The position numbers were made by a program, and so were the translations under genes. A model generated the notes under the pieces. That model had not been told where the DNA came from, made no database searches, and was given only the letters and a program-made list of their open reading frames with translations. A stretch of 64,000 nt of DNA from Rostratula benghalensis (lineage: Eukaryota > Chordata > Aves > Charadriiformes > Rostratulidae). Below, one piece after another: positions 1 to 15,000 of this stretch (positions are counted from its first letter, which is position 1; each line of letters starts with the position of its first letter). The DNA is taken from assembly GCA_013399305.1 (NCBI GenBank), contig VXAI01000163.1, positions 1,357,959-1,421,958 on the forward strand, given 5' to 3'.

Positions 1-329
1 TTTTGATTTAACAGGCACATGCTTCACGTATTCTATGGCCAGCTGCTTATAGCTAGTTTCTTTACCAATAGCAATTCCAGCATGGAGAAGCCCTTGGGCC
101 TTCAAAGAATTGCCCAGTGTCTTGACAACATAACCAGAGCTTAACCAGCTTCAACAGAGCCTGACCAGGTTTTGCAGTTTTGGCAGGGGAGGTTACCAGG
201 ATGTTTTCAGTTTAGGGCGGGTTGAAATCTCTGGGTGAAGGCTTACGTTTATGTCCAGGGCAGCAAGACTGAGTAGCAAGGTTTACTTAACAATTCCTGA
301 GAGGCCAGGAAGGGTATCTACACTCCCTA

Positions 330-632
330 CATCTACTTGAAAGGATACTGTGCAGAGGTTGGTGCTGGTCTCTTTCACAGGTAATTAGCGATAGAATGAC
401 ATGGAGCGGCTTCAAGCTGCACCAGGGTAGGCTTAGGCTAAACATGAGGAAAGAATTTTTCACAGAAAGAGTGGTCAGACACTGGAATAGGCTGCCCAGG
501 GAGGTGGTTGAGTCCCCATCCCGGAATGTGTTTAAGAGTCGTTTAGGTGTGGAGTTGGGAGATATGGAGTAGGGGATGATGGTTGGACTCGATGATCCCA
601 AGGGTCTCTTCCAACCTGAATGATTCTATGAT
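330..632 (+). mobile_element. CR1 LINE, 5'-truncated, 3' end in plus orientation
   Basis: The sequence carries the standard CR1 3' region: TTGGTGCTGGTCTCTTTCAC, a stretch corresponding to the end of ORF2 including TGGAATAGGCTGCCCAGGGA and GGTGGTTGAGTCCCCATCCC, then GGTTGGACTCGATGATCCCA and the terminal CCAACCTGAATGATTCTATG. The left end is approximate; some CR1-like sequence may begin nearer 290. It has multiple substitutions and is an inactive fragment. Confidence 0.9.
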
Positions 633-3600
633 AAGGTAAAGGCTGGGGATGGCAGAGCAATCTCCAACCAGACATGGTACACAACACTGGAAGCTGTAAG
701 CATGCCGTCCCAGGATGACAGATCACTGATAACGAGCATGGTGAAGCTGCTCCCTACGCCAGGCATGTCTCATGCATGGAGATCTGCAGAAATGAGGAGG
801 CCCTCTGCTTGCACAGCAGATTGGCAGCAGAGCTTGGAGCATAACGGGATTTTCTGATTTCCAGCCCAGCTGCTTAGTCATCACTCCAACTTTAATCAAC
901 TTCCAAGTACAATGGTGAACAAAATTCAGAAATAAATCCCACCCTTTGCTGCAACTTCTAACTAAACTGAACTTCAGCTGCAAATCTAAGTAGGCGTGTA
1001 ACAGTGAGAAAAAGCTTTTGGGGCAGAGAGCAAAAACCCTGCAGAAAGGCAGGGAAATGAAAGGGGAAAGACCTTTCCTACTGTTTTGTGTAGGTACCAT
1101 CTACTGACCAGAGCCCAGCCTGGGAGCAAAAAAATACACTTTAGACCACCACCTTGTCTTTATGTGTGAGAATAACTGAGCTTAAGGGGGAGAAGAGCTT
1201 TCAGATAATGTAATAGGAGGCGTGCAGTGTCCTGACCACCCTCCATTTGCCACTAGCAGGGTCCCACCTCTGGCTTTGACTGCTCTTCTCGTCTACTGCT
1301 CTCTTGGTCTCCCTTATGAACTAGTGATATTAGTGACTAGCTTAGGCACCTGAAGGAGATCTCCTTGCTGAATTTCATCAACATGAAATAAATCTGTTTA
1401 AGATGAACGGTTTCTCAAGCGCTGTATTTTGTGCTGAGCACTTCTTAAACACAGAAAGCTGTACACTTATCATGTACTGCCTAGCTAAAACCTGCAGAAG
1501 AAAATGTATCTAGAAAATGGCAGTAATAATAATCTCTAGTGATTTAGAAAGACTTGCTTGTCACTGTTAAGAGTTATTTCCACAGCTTCCGTATATATTT
1601 CCTATATACTCAAACATAGCAAACGAAATACGTACTCTTATCTTGAAATAAATTTACAGAAGGAATCTAACATCCTTGAACTGGTATGTTTTGTGCTCAA
1701 TCAGCTTTCCCCCTTCCACCATTGTCTTAACTCTCTGTTCAGGTAAATTATGGAGCGGCTGACCCAGAGCAGGGCCCATATTGGACAGCCTCTGCCAGTG
1801 TAATCAGCTGTGGTTGGGTCCCCACCAGTCAAATGTTGGTGGGTCCCACAATCATTAGCAAAACAGCCCTTACAAAAATGAGGCTGAGCTATGAAGTATG
1901 TTGGTAGTATGCAGTTAAAACTTGATTTTGTTTCAAATGGCCTGCATTATATTAGGTGAGGATTAGATCTTTATTTGACTAACTAGGCTAAGGCACTGGT
2001 GACTGGATTTGGCAAACCCTGTCAAGTTACTTCAGTCATCTCTTCCTATATATAAGTAGGGACATCGCATCCAGCCAGTCTGCTAACTGCTTTTTATGGG
2101 TAATCACATGAGTGAAACTTGATTGAGCAAATACTTACAAAAAGAAAATGCCACCAGGCAGATATGCATGACTGAAATAAATTAAAAATTAAATTCAGAG
2201 ATGTTTTTGCAGACTAATACTTATGAAAGTTAAATACCCTAAATTTCCATGCTAAAGTAACCTATCTGTGCCTCTGCTTTGGGAGAATGTGCTAGTGGGA
2301 AAGTAGGCTAAAGGATGGGCAGTTTATGACACACGGTGCTCCTTCTATTTTCTGCTCATTATAAATTACTTAAAGATACAGGTGAATTCAGCAAGATAGG
2401 CTTAGATGGTACTTGCAATAAGCAGCTCAATGCTCCAGCCATCTCAGAGGAATCTGAACAGAGGCACCTGAATTTGAGTTTTCCAATACTTTCATATGCA
2501 TAATGTAATGATACAGGCAACATCAGGAAGCCCAGCCAGCTGTGCCAAGGAAGTAGCAGAGCAGAAATTTTGAAAACAAAACTAAAAAAATAAAGCATTT
2601 CCTAAAGCACTTGCTTTACTTTAAATTCACCTTACTGCTACTGGATTTACTGTGTCCAGCAAAAGAACTGCAGATACAATATTCATTCCAAAAATGTATA
2701 GGAGATTACACATTCTCACATGCCTCATAATCATATTGTTATTTGACAGAAAGTATCAAAACTAAAATAAAACACTAAAAGCGAGTCCCTCTTTATAACA
2801 TAAAGGCATCTACTGTATAGATGAGCTATAACAAACCTGGCAAAACCAGGGAGGATCTTGCATTATAACTTCTGGAGCCTCTTCACCCCCATGTATTGGT
2901 ATTAGCTCTGCCTGACTCACAGAGCACAATTTACTACGTGAACATAATCTCAGATTTTTTTTTATTTCCCCTCCAGGTGGTAGTAACATTGTGCAAACAG
3001 TCTTGGATATGGCAGACAACTGACAGCACGTTCTGTACAAAACTCTCTTTTAAGTTTACAGAATACTTCATCCAGGTCAGTCACGTATAACCTAGTGTCA
3101 GGTAAGTTCCTCTGCCATCTGTAACACCAAAATGATGTCAAAACCCACTGGTAAGGGTGGATCAAAAACTTTTCCTCAGCATGGAAATGCTTCTCTCCTC
3201 ACCATCCAACTTTGCTCCATTTATGTCTCTGAGCTCTCCCAATAGCTTTACTCTGGAGTATCTTGTTTGAGAAATGTCTAATAATATGCAGTATATAATT
3301 TGTACCTATGATACGTGGCAAAGATTAACCTATATACAAACAGAACATTTTAACACCCATCTTCAGGACTTCAACCATGTCTCTGAAAAAAAACAGTGAC
3401 ATGAGTGAGGCTGCCCATCCCAAACCAACAACTTATATGGAGAAAAGACATCTGAAGCACGAGACTTTATTAATGAAAAGTGTCCACAGACGACTTTCAC
3501 TTAAAAACAAACAGCAAGAGGGAGCAGTGTCCGCTGATTGTAACAGCTTTCCCAGTTAATTTATTCTTTGGGAAAGACCAACTCTGCAAGGCTGGTGCTC

Positions 3601-6065
3601 CTGGCTCTGAGTATCTACACAAGGTTCAGAGCAATTTTAATGTGCAAGTGCACATGAGCTTCCAGAAGCTTAGACAAAAATATTACAAACTCCAGTCCTG
3701 GGACTGCTGCTACGTTTTCAGTCTCCATTTATCTGAAAATATGCTTAAATGGATAGCACTCAGTATAGGAATTTATGAGTATTTGATTTTCAGGTTTGTT
3801 CAATACCAACTTCTGCACTGTCATGAGTTGGCACACTTAAAGAAAACAACAGGACTACAATTTTCTTTGCGTTATCAGCAATATACTGACTATACATCAA
3901 AGAAATGAATAATGGGCACAGTTAAAGCACAAGCACCAGAAGTTCCAGTGATTTTCAATCAGGTATGAAAACTTCATGGTAACTGAATATCCAGCCTAGC
4001 TAAAATATTGTACATATTTCACTGTTCTGAATGTAGATGTGAACTCCACCAGAGTTCAAGAAATATTTGTACCCAAACATGTGATCTAGGCACATTTGTA
4101 GCTAACGGCATTATTAAAAATTAATCTTTATAAATACATAATCATCTTTCTGCAGCATGGAAACTTAAGTGGTTTATGATCTCCTGCTGTTCTTTATAAA
4201 ATGCTGCAATAATATGTTTTGTCCTTTTCTCAAACAACCCTAATGCTGCTGTGCTATGGAATACTATTGAGTAGTATTAAAATAACAGAGTTAAGAGTTG
4301 TGAGGTGTGTGCATACACGGGTAGAGAGAGAGGTGGAGAGAACCATGTGTCCCAGGCAAGAGGATGCTGTGTTTTTTTCTTACAAAGAACTGTGGCTTTT
4401 GTCTTTCTGATGCCAATCTGTTTTGTTAACAGACAGTTTATTGGCCTGCCCTAATGCAAGCTGCCTGTATATCCCCCAAGCTGAACAAGAATCACAGATT
4501 CTACTAAGGGTACTTTTCTAATTTAAGTAGAAAATTGCAATTATTTTGCCAAATCCTCTAATTAGCAGATGGTATTACAGCCATTGTCGGCCAGATACTG
4601 CTCTCAGTACACCAAAGCAATCCCTTTATTCTCTAGCAGGACACGGAGCTGTAAACAAAGACAACATTTCCACTTTACTCTCCTGTAATCAAGTGGAAAA
4701 GAGTAGGGAAAGGACACGACAAATATAAAATCCCCATTACAGCATGTGAATCACTGACAGTATTTTTGCCAGCACTGTTATAAACCCAAGGCAGAAAAAT
4801 CACGATGAATTTTTAGATGGAGCATCAAATTTACCTATTCTCATCTTAATGCATTTGACTGAGGTTCAGGTACAATTGGTACACATAAAACTTTAACTAG
4901 AATTGTCATAGGTGAAGCTCTCCAAAATTGTCAGAAGAGCTTCATTAAGTCATCTAATTAATTATACCTACATTACATACCTCTAAAAGATGATGCCACA
5001 AAAGCACACCTATATGTACTTTTAAAGACTTCCTATTCTCCACCAGGAAGGCAGTCCAAATGGTAAAACTTCCAAAGGGATGGCAGCTCCCGAAGTCCTG
5101 TCTACCTTTGTGCTGAGTCAATGGCAGATTGTTAATTTATTTCCCACCCAGCCTCTGGAGTCATTGGGAACATGCTCAGAGAGCCACAGCTTCACTACCA
5201 ACAGAATTGCTCTGAACTGGCCCACTGCTGTAAGTGGCACACAGTAGCCGGCGGGACACGTAAACACACACACATCAGCAAAATATCCAAGAGGCACTAA
5301 AATAGGTCCATCAGGATTTACATTTCCCAGGAAGCCACCATTCAGGGCGCAAGTTTCTCGTCTGTCTTTGTGATGGACTGGTGCTGGCAGGACTGAAAGT
5401 GGTGCCTGTCTGGTTTTGTTATACTGACTCTTTGCATGGATTTCCTCCATTTTCACCATGCCGCTCCACGTTATGAAGCCTCCTTAAGCTTAAAGCAGCA
5501 TGCAACTCTGACAAGCCAATCTGTCAGATCCACTTTGTGTGATTTCAGCTGCCCATGAAGGTCTGAAGTTATTCACAGCCTGATTCATCTGCCTTACTCT
5601 GGCACTTCAGTCAAAAATGCTCAAAAACACCTGGCAGTGTCCTGGGCATCTCTGAACGCAGCAGTGTGAAGCAACAGCCAGATATGCAAAATACCAGGAG
5701 CAGAGGTGCAAATTTTCTCTTCTCCTCACCGTCCTGGCCAGCAAGCATTTTTGTTGCAGTTAATTCCAATAGGAATTGTGCATCTGAAACTCTTGATGGG
5801 CTTTGACAATATGCTAGAGAGGAGGAAAGAGCATATAATGCCTTGCATGTTAATACATGGTATCCATGCTGAAGCATTTACTGAGTCTTGAGGAGACCAG
5901 AAGAATTGGGCACTTTCTTGTAAGGGCCCAGACAACACACAGTCACTTTATATCTCATTATTATTAAATCTACTTCTGTATCACTAGGAGTTCTGCCAAT
6001 CTAGCAAAATATTTTACTTCTTGGAGACTTTGCATTGCCTATATTCTTGGGGAGCACTAATCATT

Positions 6066-6084
6066 AAAAAAAAAAAAAAAAAAA
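6066..6084 (+). repeat. A19 homopolymer
   Basis: Nineteen A with no recognisable retroposon body before it. Confidence 0.9.
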
Positions 6085-9000
6085 GACTAAATTACTCACA
6101 TCTCATCTGAAAGCTAAAAGAAGCTAAAATCAGAAACCTACTAAAATAATGCGCTCCATTGCCTTTACTTCTACTCAGTGGAATCCAATCTATAAATTAA
6201 ATCTGAAAGTTATATAAAATATGCACGTGTTTACATAACCAAGGTTAAAATTGTTCTACAAATGGCCAAGAACAGGAATAACTTTGATATTATATAGTAA
6301 AAATAACAAATTAAAATAAAACCTGGCTACTAAGAACTAGAACATATACCATTTTATGCCGTGCAGTATATTTACTTATATATATGTAGTGCCCTTGAAT
6401 AATCTGCTCTGGATGGTTCACTCCTTAAGTTGAGTAGTTAAATGTTTCTTAATATACTTAGCCTCATAAAGTAATGACATCAATCTGCACCTGATGTGTG
6501 CTGCCAAAATGCAATTTAAAAACTGCAAATCTTCACTATATAGATTTTGACTAAGTTTTTTAAAACTAGAAAGAGGATAGTATAAATGAGTGCATGTAAG
6601 CACGTGTGACTCTGCAATAATCACACAAATAACACAGCACATATCCAGTCAAGCCTTGTTTGTCTTCTTTTTGTCTTGATTGAGCCGCTAACTTTGTTAA
6701 TCATTTAGAAGTATTATGTAGTCTGCCCCATGCTTCTTGCCTTCAAGCACTGAGCACAGGTCCACTTCAACTTAGGAATTAGCTTGACAATTAAAAAGCG
6801 TGTAACTGAACAGACTAAAATGGTCTGGAAGACCAATGTAGTTTGAGGCAAAAGTTATGCTTTTATTTACAATGCCAATGTTACCCAACTTGATGGATTT
6901 AACAGGAAATACCTAGAACATAACTGCAAGCAAAATTTGACCTGAGATATGGAGAATAAAGACATAAAGCAAAGTACAAGCTGATCTTATGTAGGCAAAA
7001 GTCAATTGTTATTTGCTGCTTTGTGTTACTCACATGGTATGGGTGCTGACTATTTAAGAAAAATGGGAAAGACCACACATAGCTCTCATAAAGGACATCG
7101 CAAAATAAAATGAAGGGAAACTTCAGCCTAGTGCTGCTCTGTGGCCAGCATGACTTTAAGGCACTCTGTGTCTTCTTTATGCTTTCCTAGCCTGCCCACC
7201 GGGCTGCAGGAGAGAAGACAAGCTGAGAAAATGCTGTGAGCCAAGGACCTGGCCTGGCTGCCTGCCTGAGATATCCAAAGGCAAGTGTTTGCACGTACAG
7301 CTTTGGATGAGGCCCTGCTGGTTGTCTCTTACAGTTTATTCACCATCAGAATTATTCTCTGGGCAGATCCAGGACTTCTGTAGCCATTTTTCCTGGTGTA
7401 AGAGAGCTGAAATGTGAGTGATGAACCAGCCCCCACCTCTTGAGCATGCTCCATTTGAGCCATGGGTAAGGTTTTCTCCTGCTGTCTATTCCTGCAGTAA
7501 ACACCACCATCAGCATCTGTCTGGGGGACCTCTGGCAGGAAGAACTGGAGACCTAACTTGCATTGTGTTGAAGAAACTGCTGACTTGGGGACTTTCCCAT
7601 GATATTGAGTATGGAAAAACAAAACCCTAGGGGTAAACTTTGAGCAATCTCAAAGCAGACAGTGTTGAAAGAATGGAAAACAGCCCAACTTTTAGTAAAA
7701 TACAGTGGACGCTGGCTGGAAAGGATATCCTAAGGCACAAAAATGATCTCAAGCAGATGGCAAGAAGATACAGGTCAGCGTGCTCACATCAGTCCAGAAC
7801 TGGTTCCAATTTTTAAAAATCTTGTCAGCTGCTTAATTTATGTTTCCTACACCTAATACTTAGTGAAATTTAATTAAAGTGGTGTTTGAATTTAAGCATT
7901 CCACCATAGTATTAGCTACCCACTCAGTACAGCACTGTTCTCATCTGAGATACACTGATTGTGGTTTACACAGCACTTGCTGCTTCTCCACCGAGGGCTG
8001 ATTGGTCCCATGACGCTCGTGCTCTTCCTGATTTCCAGCTGTTACATTTCATTAAGAGACAGCTAAAATTGCCTCAGTGGTTTCCTCAAACCCCTTTACA
8101 CAAAAGCAGTTGGTTCAATTACCATGGGGTTGCCACAGAGTCAGGAACAGGATGAGAGGTGGCTCTTGAGACTGTCTTCCTACACAGAGGTAGGCCCACT
8201 TCAAAAGACTTTGGGAAACACTCACATGAGCAACTAACAAATGGAAATGACTAAAGATTGTCTGGAGACTACTGGGACCAACACATTTTCATTATTCAAG
8301 CAAAGCAGAAGAGGAAAAATTAAGCAAATGACCCAGAAATCAGCATTTTGTAAACAATTTCCACTTTGTTATTCAACAATGTAATTTTGTTCTACAGTTA
8401 TCTCTTCTAGTAAATGCGTGTGCATTTCTTGTGTTGTTCTTTCCTTGAGAGCATTATATAAAATGGTCTTCTCACTAACTAGAGTGTCCTAGATATGCAG
8501 AAGAAAGCCTCCTGCCTTCACCACATTTTTACATAGGGTCAGGCCTGTTGTCACTCAAGGCGATGAGATTTTACCACCGAGTTTAAATGACAAAAAATGT
8601 GCCCTACATCATCTGCTGTGGTGAGGCAATGCGGTGAGGGACAGTGCTCAAACACATGTATAGATTCTAGGGGAAAAAAGTAGGACATAAGCATCTCTAC
8701 ATAAAGGTTGTACAGAAGTAGCAGGTGTTAGATGAATACGGAGACTCTTTACCCTGCTTTCTACAAATCAACTGTGATACGGATCCAGGGCTCCTGACTA
8801 TTAGCCCTCTTTTTCTCCAGCTTCTCTGCAGCATAAGAGATATCATTAGACCAGCAGCAGAAGTACTTCATTAGCCCATAGCTTGTCACATGCGCTTGGA
8901 ATAGCTATCACTTTGCTCATCTTAATCTATAGGGAGTTTCAGACCAAGTATGCACATCAATTTACTCTTAATATGCATACTGGTACCATGTTTGCTCTAA

Positions 9001-12000
9001 CACTGGCTAAGAGAGCTCTGCTCTTCTGGAGATACTGCTGGGTTTTATTAGATAGCACAATCCTCAAAGCCCGGCTTCTGTTTCTCTCATTTATCTGTGC
9101 AGTGAACTATGATTTGGCATATTTTCAATTAGCACAGAAGGGGAGCATCTCAGCTCTCTTCCCCTGTGGCTTTTCTATCCTGTGTATTCACAGTGTTCAT
9201 TTTTATGATTCCCCCTTCTAGGGGTGTAAGGAAAGAAAACACAGACCAATATAACTCATATTGCCGTGTGGGGTATCAAGGGTGCTCAAATACACACTGT
9301 ATTTCCTCGATGAAACCACGTTACCAAGACAACAGATACCACGCACAAAAGCCATTCTCAGGGCACGTAATTCTAGAGATAAATCCTGAAGATCCTGGTC
9401 ACATACAACTTTCTTTTCCTCAGTCTTCGTTTTGATGATCAGGACCCCAGGATTAACATGTCACAACTACCCAGAAGAGCTCAGAGCCAGCTCAATTCAG
9501 CAAATGAAACAATGCCAGAAGACAAGAAAGAAATAGCAAAATTTGCTGCCTCTTCACTGCAGGTTCGGGTCCCATCACATAGGATAGGGCATGGAGTGCT
9601 GTCAATGGTTCCCATTGGGTGGGAGGTAGTGGTGGGGAGCTAGCTCATGACCTTCTGAAAGAGGAGCTCAGCAAACTCCCTCTCAACAGATGCAAGAATC
9701 CCAAGTAAAGTGTCCTGACCAAAATGGAAATCAGCTTTAAATTTGTTAATTCAACGGCAACAATTCACTCTCAGCTGTGTGAGTTCAAAAGATGCGATGC
9801 CAGGACACAGCTGAGACTGGCCTTGATCTAAATGCCACTCAGGCCAGGGCAGCTGAGTTATGCCAGTCTCACAACCCTTGCAGTGAAATCAGCAAATGGA
9901 CTCATCTGCTAGACTAACAAACAGGGGGATTTTGATAGGTTTTGTCAGTGACTTGCCGTGCATTTTAGCCTGCAGGAATGTTGTCTGCACATTAATGCCA
10001 GAAATGCCCCAACATCACTGGTCTCTCATTTCAGCACAATGCCGTTCCAGACTCAGATGCAAAAAGTCCACATCAATATTTAGAGGTAGCCATTCCAAAC
10101 TACAAGCTTTCTGGGGCGTAAACATCACATCTAAATAAAAGATAGTATATGGACTCGGTTACTGTGAGGGATGAGTATGTGTGGTAGAGCTCCTGCATCA
10201 GTGCTGCCAACGTGACAGACTCCTGTGTTATGGTGATTAACAGCAGAAGCCTGGCTAATTAGGACCAGGTTAGAGCCTTCCCAAATTAAGAAGAATAGCT
10301 GTCGCTGATAACATTCTTTTATTTTGTAAACCACTATACATGAATTTTCTGTAAACGATCTTCACTTTTGGCCTGAAATGGGTTCTGTGAACTACCAAGA
10401 TGTGTGCTGAATAGTGGTGCATCCACCAAGAAATACTGTAAGTACATGTAATAGGGATTCAGATTCTACCTTCCCCTCCTATACCTCTGAAGAGAGACAA
10501 ACGCAACAAGGAGGAGATGCAGTGCACACTGCAGTGAATGATCCCGTTATGGCAGAAGAAAACTGCAGCAGCCCATGGCACTGAGCTCCCCTTCTAGGAT
10601 GGACTGAGGCCATTACAGTACACCCATTCCTGGTGATGGTGGTGGTTTAAGAGTTCTTGATATATGAATTACTCCCAGTCAGAGGCAAAAAGCATCTGTA
10701 GCAAAAGCTGAATGAGATTACAGAGATAAACAATCATAATTATCCTCTGGTTAACAAATAAATCAAAGCCAGAAAAGATTTACAGTCTTTCAATTATCAG
10801 ATCATCATCAGAGCGATGTACTAGTAGGGGATTTACAACTGGCAGAGATTATGGTTGGCATTCACCTGCCCTGTGAAAAACAAGCAGACCAGTTATTTAT
10901 TCCACAATCAAGATACTCCTTGCCTTTGATGCCGTTCGTTCCAAACTAATTAAGACACCTATGTGAAATTTTCAATACTATGGATTCAAGGGCTGAATGA
11001 GCCATGGTCCAAAGACCAGTTACTGAGGTTTTTACCCTACTAGGATCATCTATGTGTAGAATTCACATTTTTAGATCTTGACTGATTTTGTGCTCTTCCT
11101 AGCCAACAGGACAGGCTGTGAGTTCTTGAAAATAAACCATAGAACCATAAAGATATAACCATTGCCTGAGACACTGTCCCATGTAACCAGGGTGAGGATG
11201 GCCAAAACCTGACTCCTTACAAAAGCTACTGGAAGACTGAGGAAACCCATTTTCAGTTATCAGTAAGCAAGTGTTATCGCACAAACAGTTCCAGATGCCA
11301 TTGGGCAGCTTCTGTACAAATCTCAACTGAAGTATCAGATGAAATGAGTAAGTTCCTACGCCTTTGTTCCACCCTGGCCAACATCTGCCCAGGCCTCACA
11401 GGGAATGCATGAAACTCCCACAACAGTTCTGCATTCATTTGTCTGCAGAAAGAACTCCTCCTCTCTCTCAGGGGTCTGATCCAAACCGCACAAACGCCTG
11501 CAGAATGCCATTCACGCCTTGGCTAACACCAAAGGCCTTGGGAAACTGTCCCAACTGGTTTACAACCCAAATTGTGAGGTGGTGCAGAGCTCCATCACAC
11601 TGCAAGGAACACTGAAATGCTCAACGGGAGAGTGCTCATGCATTCAGGTTCGCCACTGCACCTCCAGGAGTGGCTGCCATGACTCTGCCTCTACTTTTCC
11701 CTCCTTGTTTTGACTTCTGCCCTCTCCTACCCCACTGTAAGCATCAGCGCACCTAACAACAGTTCTCCATCTTTAAAAAAGACAGAAAAAGCATCTTGCA
11801 TCCTCAGGTGTTCGGGTAAAAAGACTGTAACTATGAGACAACTGGTTACAGGAAAATACAATCTTTGTTAAATTTTGCTAATGTCTAATTCCTGTCCTGC
11901 AAATACTGACATGTCAATAATACCTTCTCCCTCCTACCTTTTCAAAGCAAATGGAAGGGTAAGGACACACATTCTCCATTGGTTATGAAATCCAAAATTT

Positions 12001-15000
12001 TTGGCATAGACAATTTCTCAGCAGTTCCCTGCCCTGGATCCTTGCCCTCCTTACAGAAGTACATTAGTTCCACATATTTTGGAGTCAAGACTGAAGTCGT
12101 AAAAGGATGCCAGGTGCGTTGCCACTCTCCCCAACTTATTGCTCAGTCTAAAATCAAAACAGCCAAGGTACCCTTTTCTGTACCAGTCAGTCAACACCAG
12201 CTTTCTCCCCTCCATTCCAGTGTATTTGTATCACCATTAGTGGCATTCTTGTCTTTCTTTGCCCTGGTTAATAACTTCTCTACCTGTTTCCAACTTTTGT
12301 CCAACTACATGGGCAAAAGACCATATATACATTATGTTTCTAACATTCAGAGAAACTGGGAGGCTGGTTAGGGAAAATCGATCCAAATGGCCATTCCTAG
12401 CCTCATGATTAAACAGCAAAAAAACCAGTAAGGAGCGACCCATACAAAATTGGGTTTCATAAGTTGTGCTGCTCATGGAATTATCAAATTGCTTTTCCCC
12501 ATGGGCAATGATGTACAAGAAGCCACTGGTTGGTGAGAAAAAATACCACCACTCAAGCATATTTAAACTTCAGTCCAAATGCCATCTGAATTTTTTTCAT
12601 CACAGGTAACTACATCTTCTTTTTAACTGAAGTTTAATCTACTTATAGCACATTTTCTCATTAGATATGAAATTGGGAGGAACGCTACAATGACTACTTA
12701 ATACAGGCTTGATCCTATGCCATGAAAACCAGAGAGAATCCGATGATCATTTTTACTGGGCTTTTGATCAGGCCCACAGAGCACACAGGCTATTAGAGGT
12801 ACGTGTACAGTTTTGAAAATTTAAGTGTCAGCATAGAAGTGTAAATGCAGTATTGATTCTGGATGATGGTGATAGAAAGTTCGTGGGCTTCAAAGTGCCT
12901 TGAGGCAGAACTTAAATATAAAAAGCTGCAAGGGTGTGTTTTGAGTATATGGGCACATCCTGGGAACCTTTTGGCCTGCAAACACAAAGCTCACTACTGC
13001 AAAGAGCTGGGCACCTACCGAGTCCCACGGTCTTCTTTTGGAAACAAAGCACCTCGGAAGGGAGGCCGTGCAGCTGCCAGAAGCCTTTGTGGCCTTTCCA
13101 TATGAGCAAAGGCTTTTGGTATTCAGCAACTGCCTGCCAGGCACCCTGTGCTCAGTGAACACAGGGTGGGGGGGGAATTCACCAGCTTCAGAGGGAACAA
13201 AAAGCAAACCTACTGTCAACCATTTCCAGCACAAATACACACCATCGCGTTCAGGCAGCAGCGTTTCTGGGTACTCTTTGGACCTTCCTCAGAGAACAGC
13301 TTATCTATGCATGTTCAGCTGTCAGCTCCATGCTATTTTCAACTAAGGTATTAATGAAGAGCATGTGGAGACCAAGAGCTTCCTGCAAGACACAGGAGGT
13401 GAGGAACTGGTGTTTTCAGGCTCAAGCAGTGGCTAGTGGCAAATGCAAATTCCCTAATAACTTCTCTTTTGAAAATGGCAAATAATGCTGTTGGTTAAGT
13501 TGAAAAAGTATCATTCACATCACAGCAAATGGATGATTTTTACTGTCTGTTTTGATACAGAGAATTGTTTGTGATTGCCTGAATAACCTAGAGAGACATA
13601 TATATATAAAACTCTGAAGATATAAAGGATCTATTTATCATTAGTTTATCTCAAAGTGTGGGACATTCTGTAGATAATAAACAACTGAGATGCAGTTAAC
13701 AACAGATAGTATTATACCTTTGGCCTATACAAATAAATGCAAACCAAAATAAGACTTATTTTTAACTACTTCAGTCTTCTTCATGCAGACATTATACTAC
13801 GGAAGTGCAACTTTCATCTGAAAATGTAATTGGTATCAATAAAGCAAATTATAAATACTCATAAAATTTGTAACATTTCATCAAAATAGAGAATTAATTT
13901 CTAAGAAGAGTTTGAGATTTTTTTTTCCCCACGCTTTCGACTTCCATGACTTTCTTCTATAGTCACCTATGGTTTTTAATAATGTTTTTTATTAGTGTAA
14001 TCCAAGATCGTCTCTGAATGACTTGACTTAGTGAATTGCAATTCTGAAGAAAACATACATATGGACAACTGACCAAAAAAAAGAGAAGACCGGGTGAAAT
14101 TGTAATTAAGTCCTCCAATACTTGGAGTGTAATAATTTATCGGTGTCCTTCACAACAAGACTGAGATGAGTTAGCAGCAGAATTTTGAAAACAGCAACAA
14201 CAGCTTTCTCTCTGTTTCACTCATCTCCTCGGGCTGCTTTTGCCTAGTTCCTTGGGTCAGTCCAATTAGCCCGGTGTAGGCTCTCATGGAACAGATCCCA
14301 TCTCTTGTGGCAGCTAAGGTAGTTACCTCATCAACTCTTTCCTGTACACTAGCTCCTGTGGCTACTTACACAGGCACTCAGGAAAAGGAGTTAGAATTAA
14401 GTGATTCAAGAAGGATCACCAATGCCACATTAAACACTTGTGTGGACATTTTAATTCAGAACTGGACTGGCCTTAAGGAATTAAAATAAAATGAATGAGT
14501 TTATGAACTGAATAAACATCTGCACCCAAGGATCCGTGGTGATATAACTAATCTGTTTCATATTTATGGTTTAAATAATTAAAATGACAATGTATAAACA
14601 AGCCCTAGTACAAACAAGACTTAGAGTAATCTTTCTACGAAACTGTTGTTCATCAAGAAATCTTTGATTCCCAATCCATAATCTGATTCCAGAATAAGTG
14701 ATTTTTCCTATTAAACCTCTATACACAGGGTAATTCAGTTTCTCTTTTTACTAGCTATTTATTTTTCCTCAACATATTAGCCTCGGTAGGCCTGGAAAGA
14801 GCTTCTGAAGCTAGTGGTTTTGTCTGGATGACTGTCATCCATGTTTCAGATCCCCAAGGACCTGGGATTTTCATCCCTGCTGCCAATACCCTATACCTTT
14901 AGCTGTACGTGTCTTTTTAACGCAGTTCACAGACATGGAAATAAAGGGCAGCTACTGTGATTAAAATATCCCATCAGATTAGAGTCACTGGGCTGCACGT

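Noticed and set aside
1270..1310. Minus-strand SSRREEQ-like reading as the missing RPEL exon
   Set aside because: It does not match the RQSREEL core or the residues around it and lacks matching phase.
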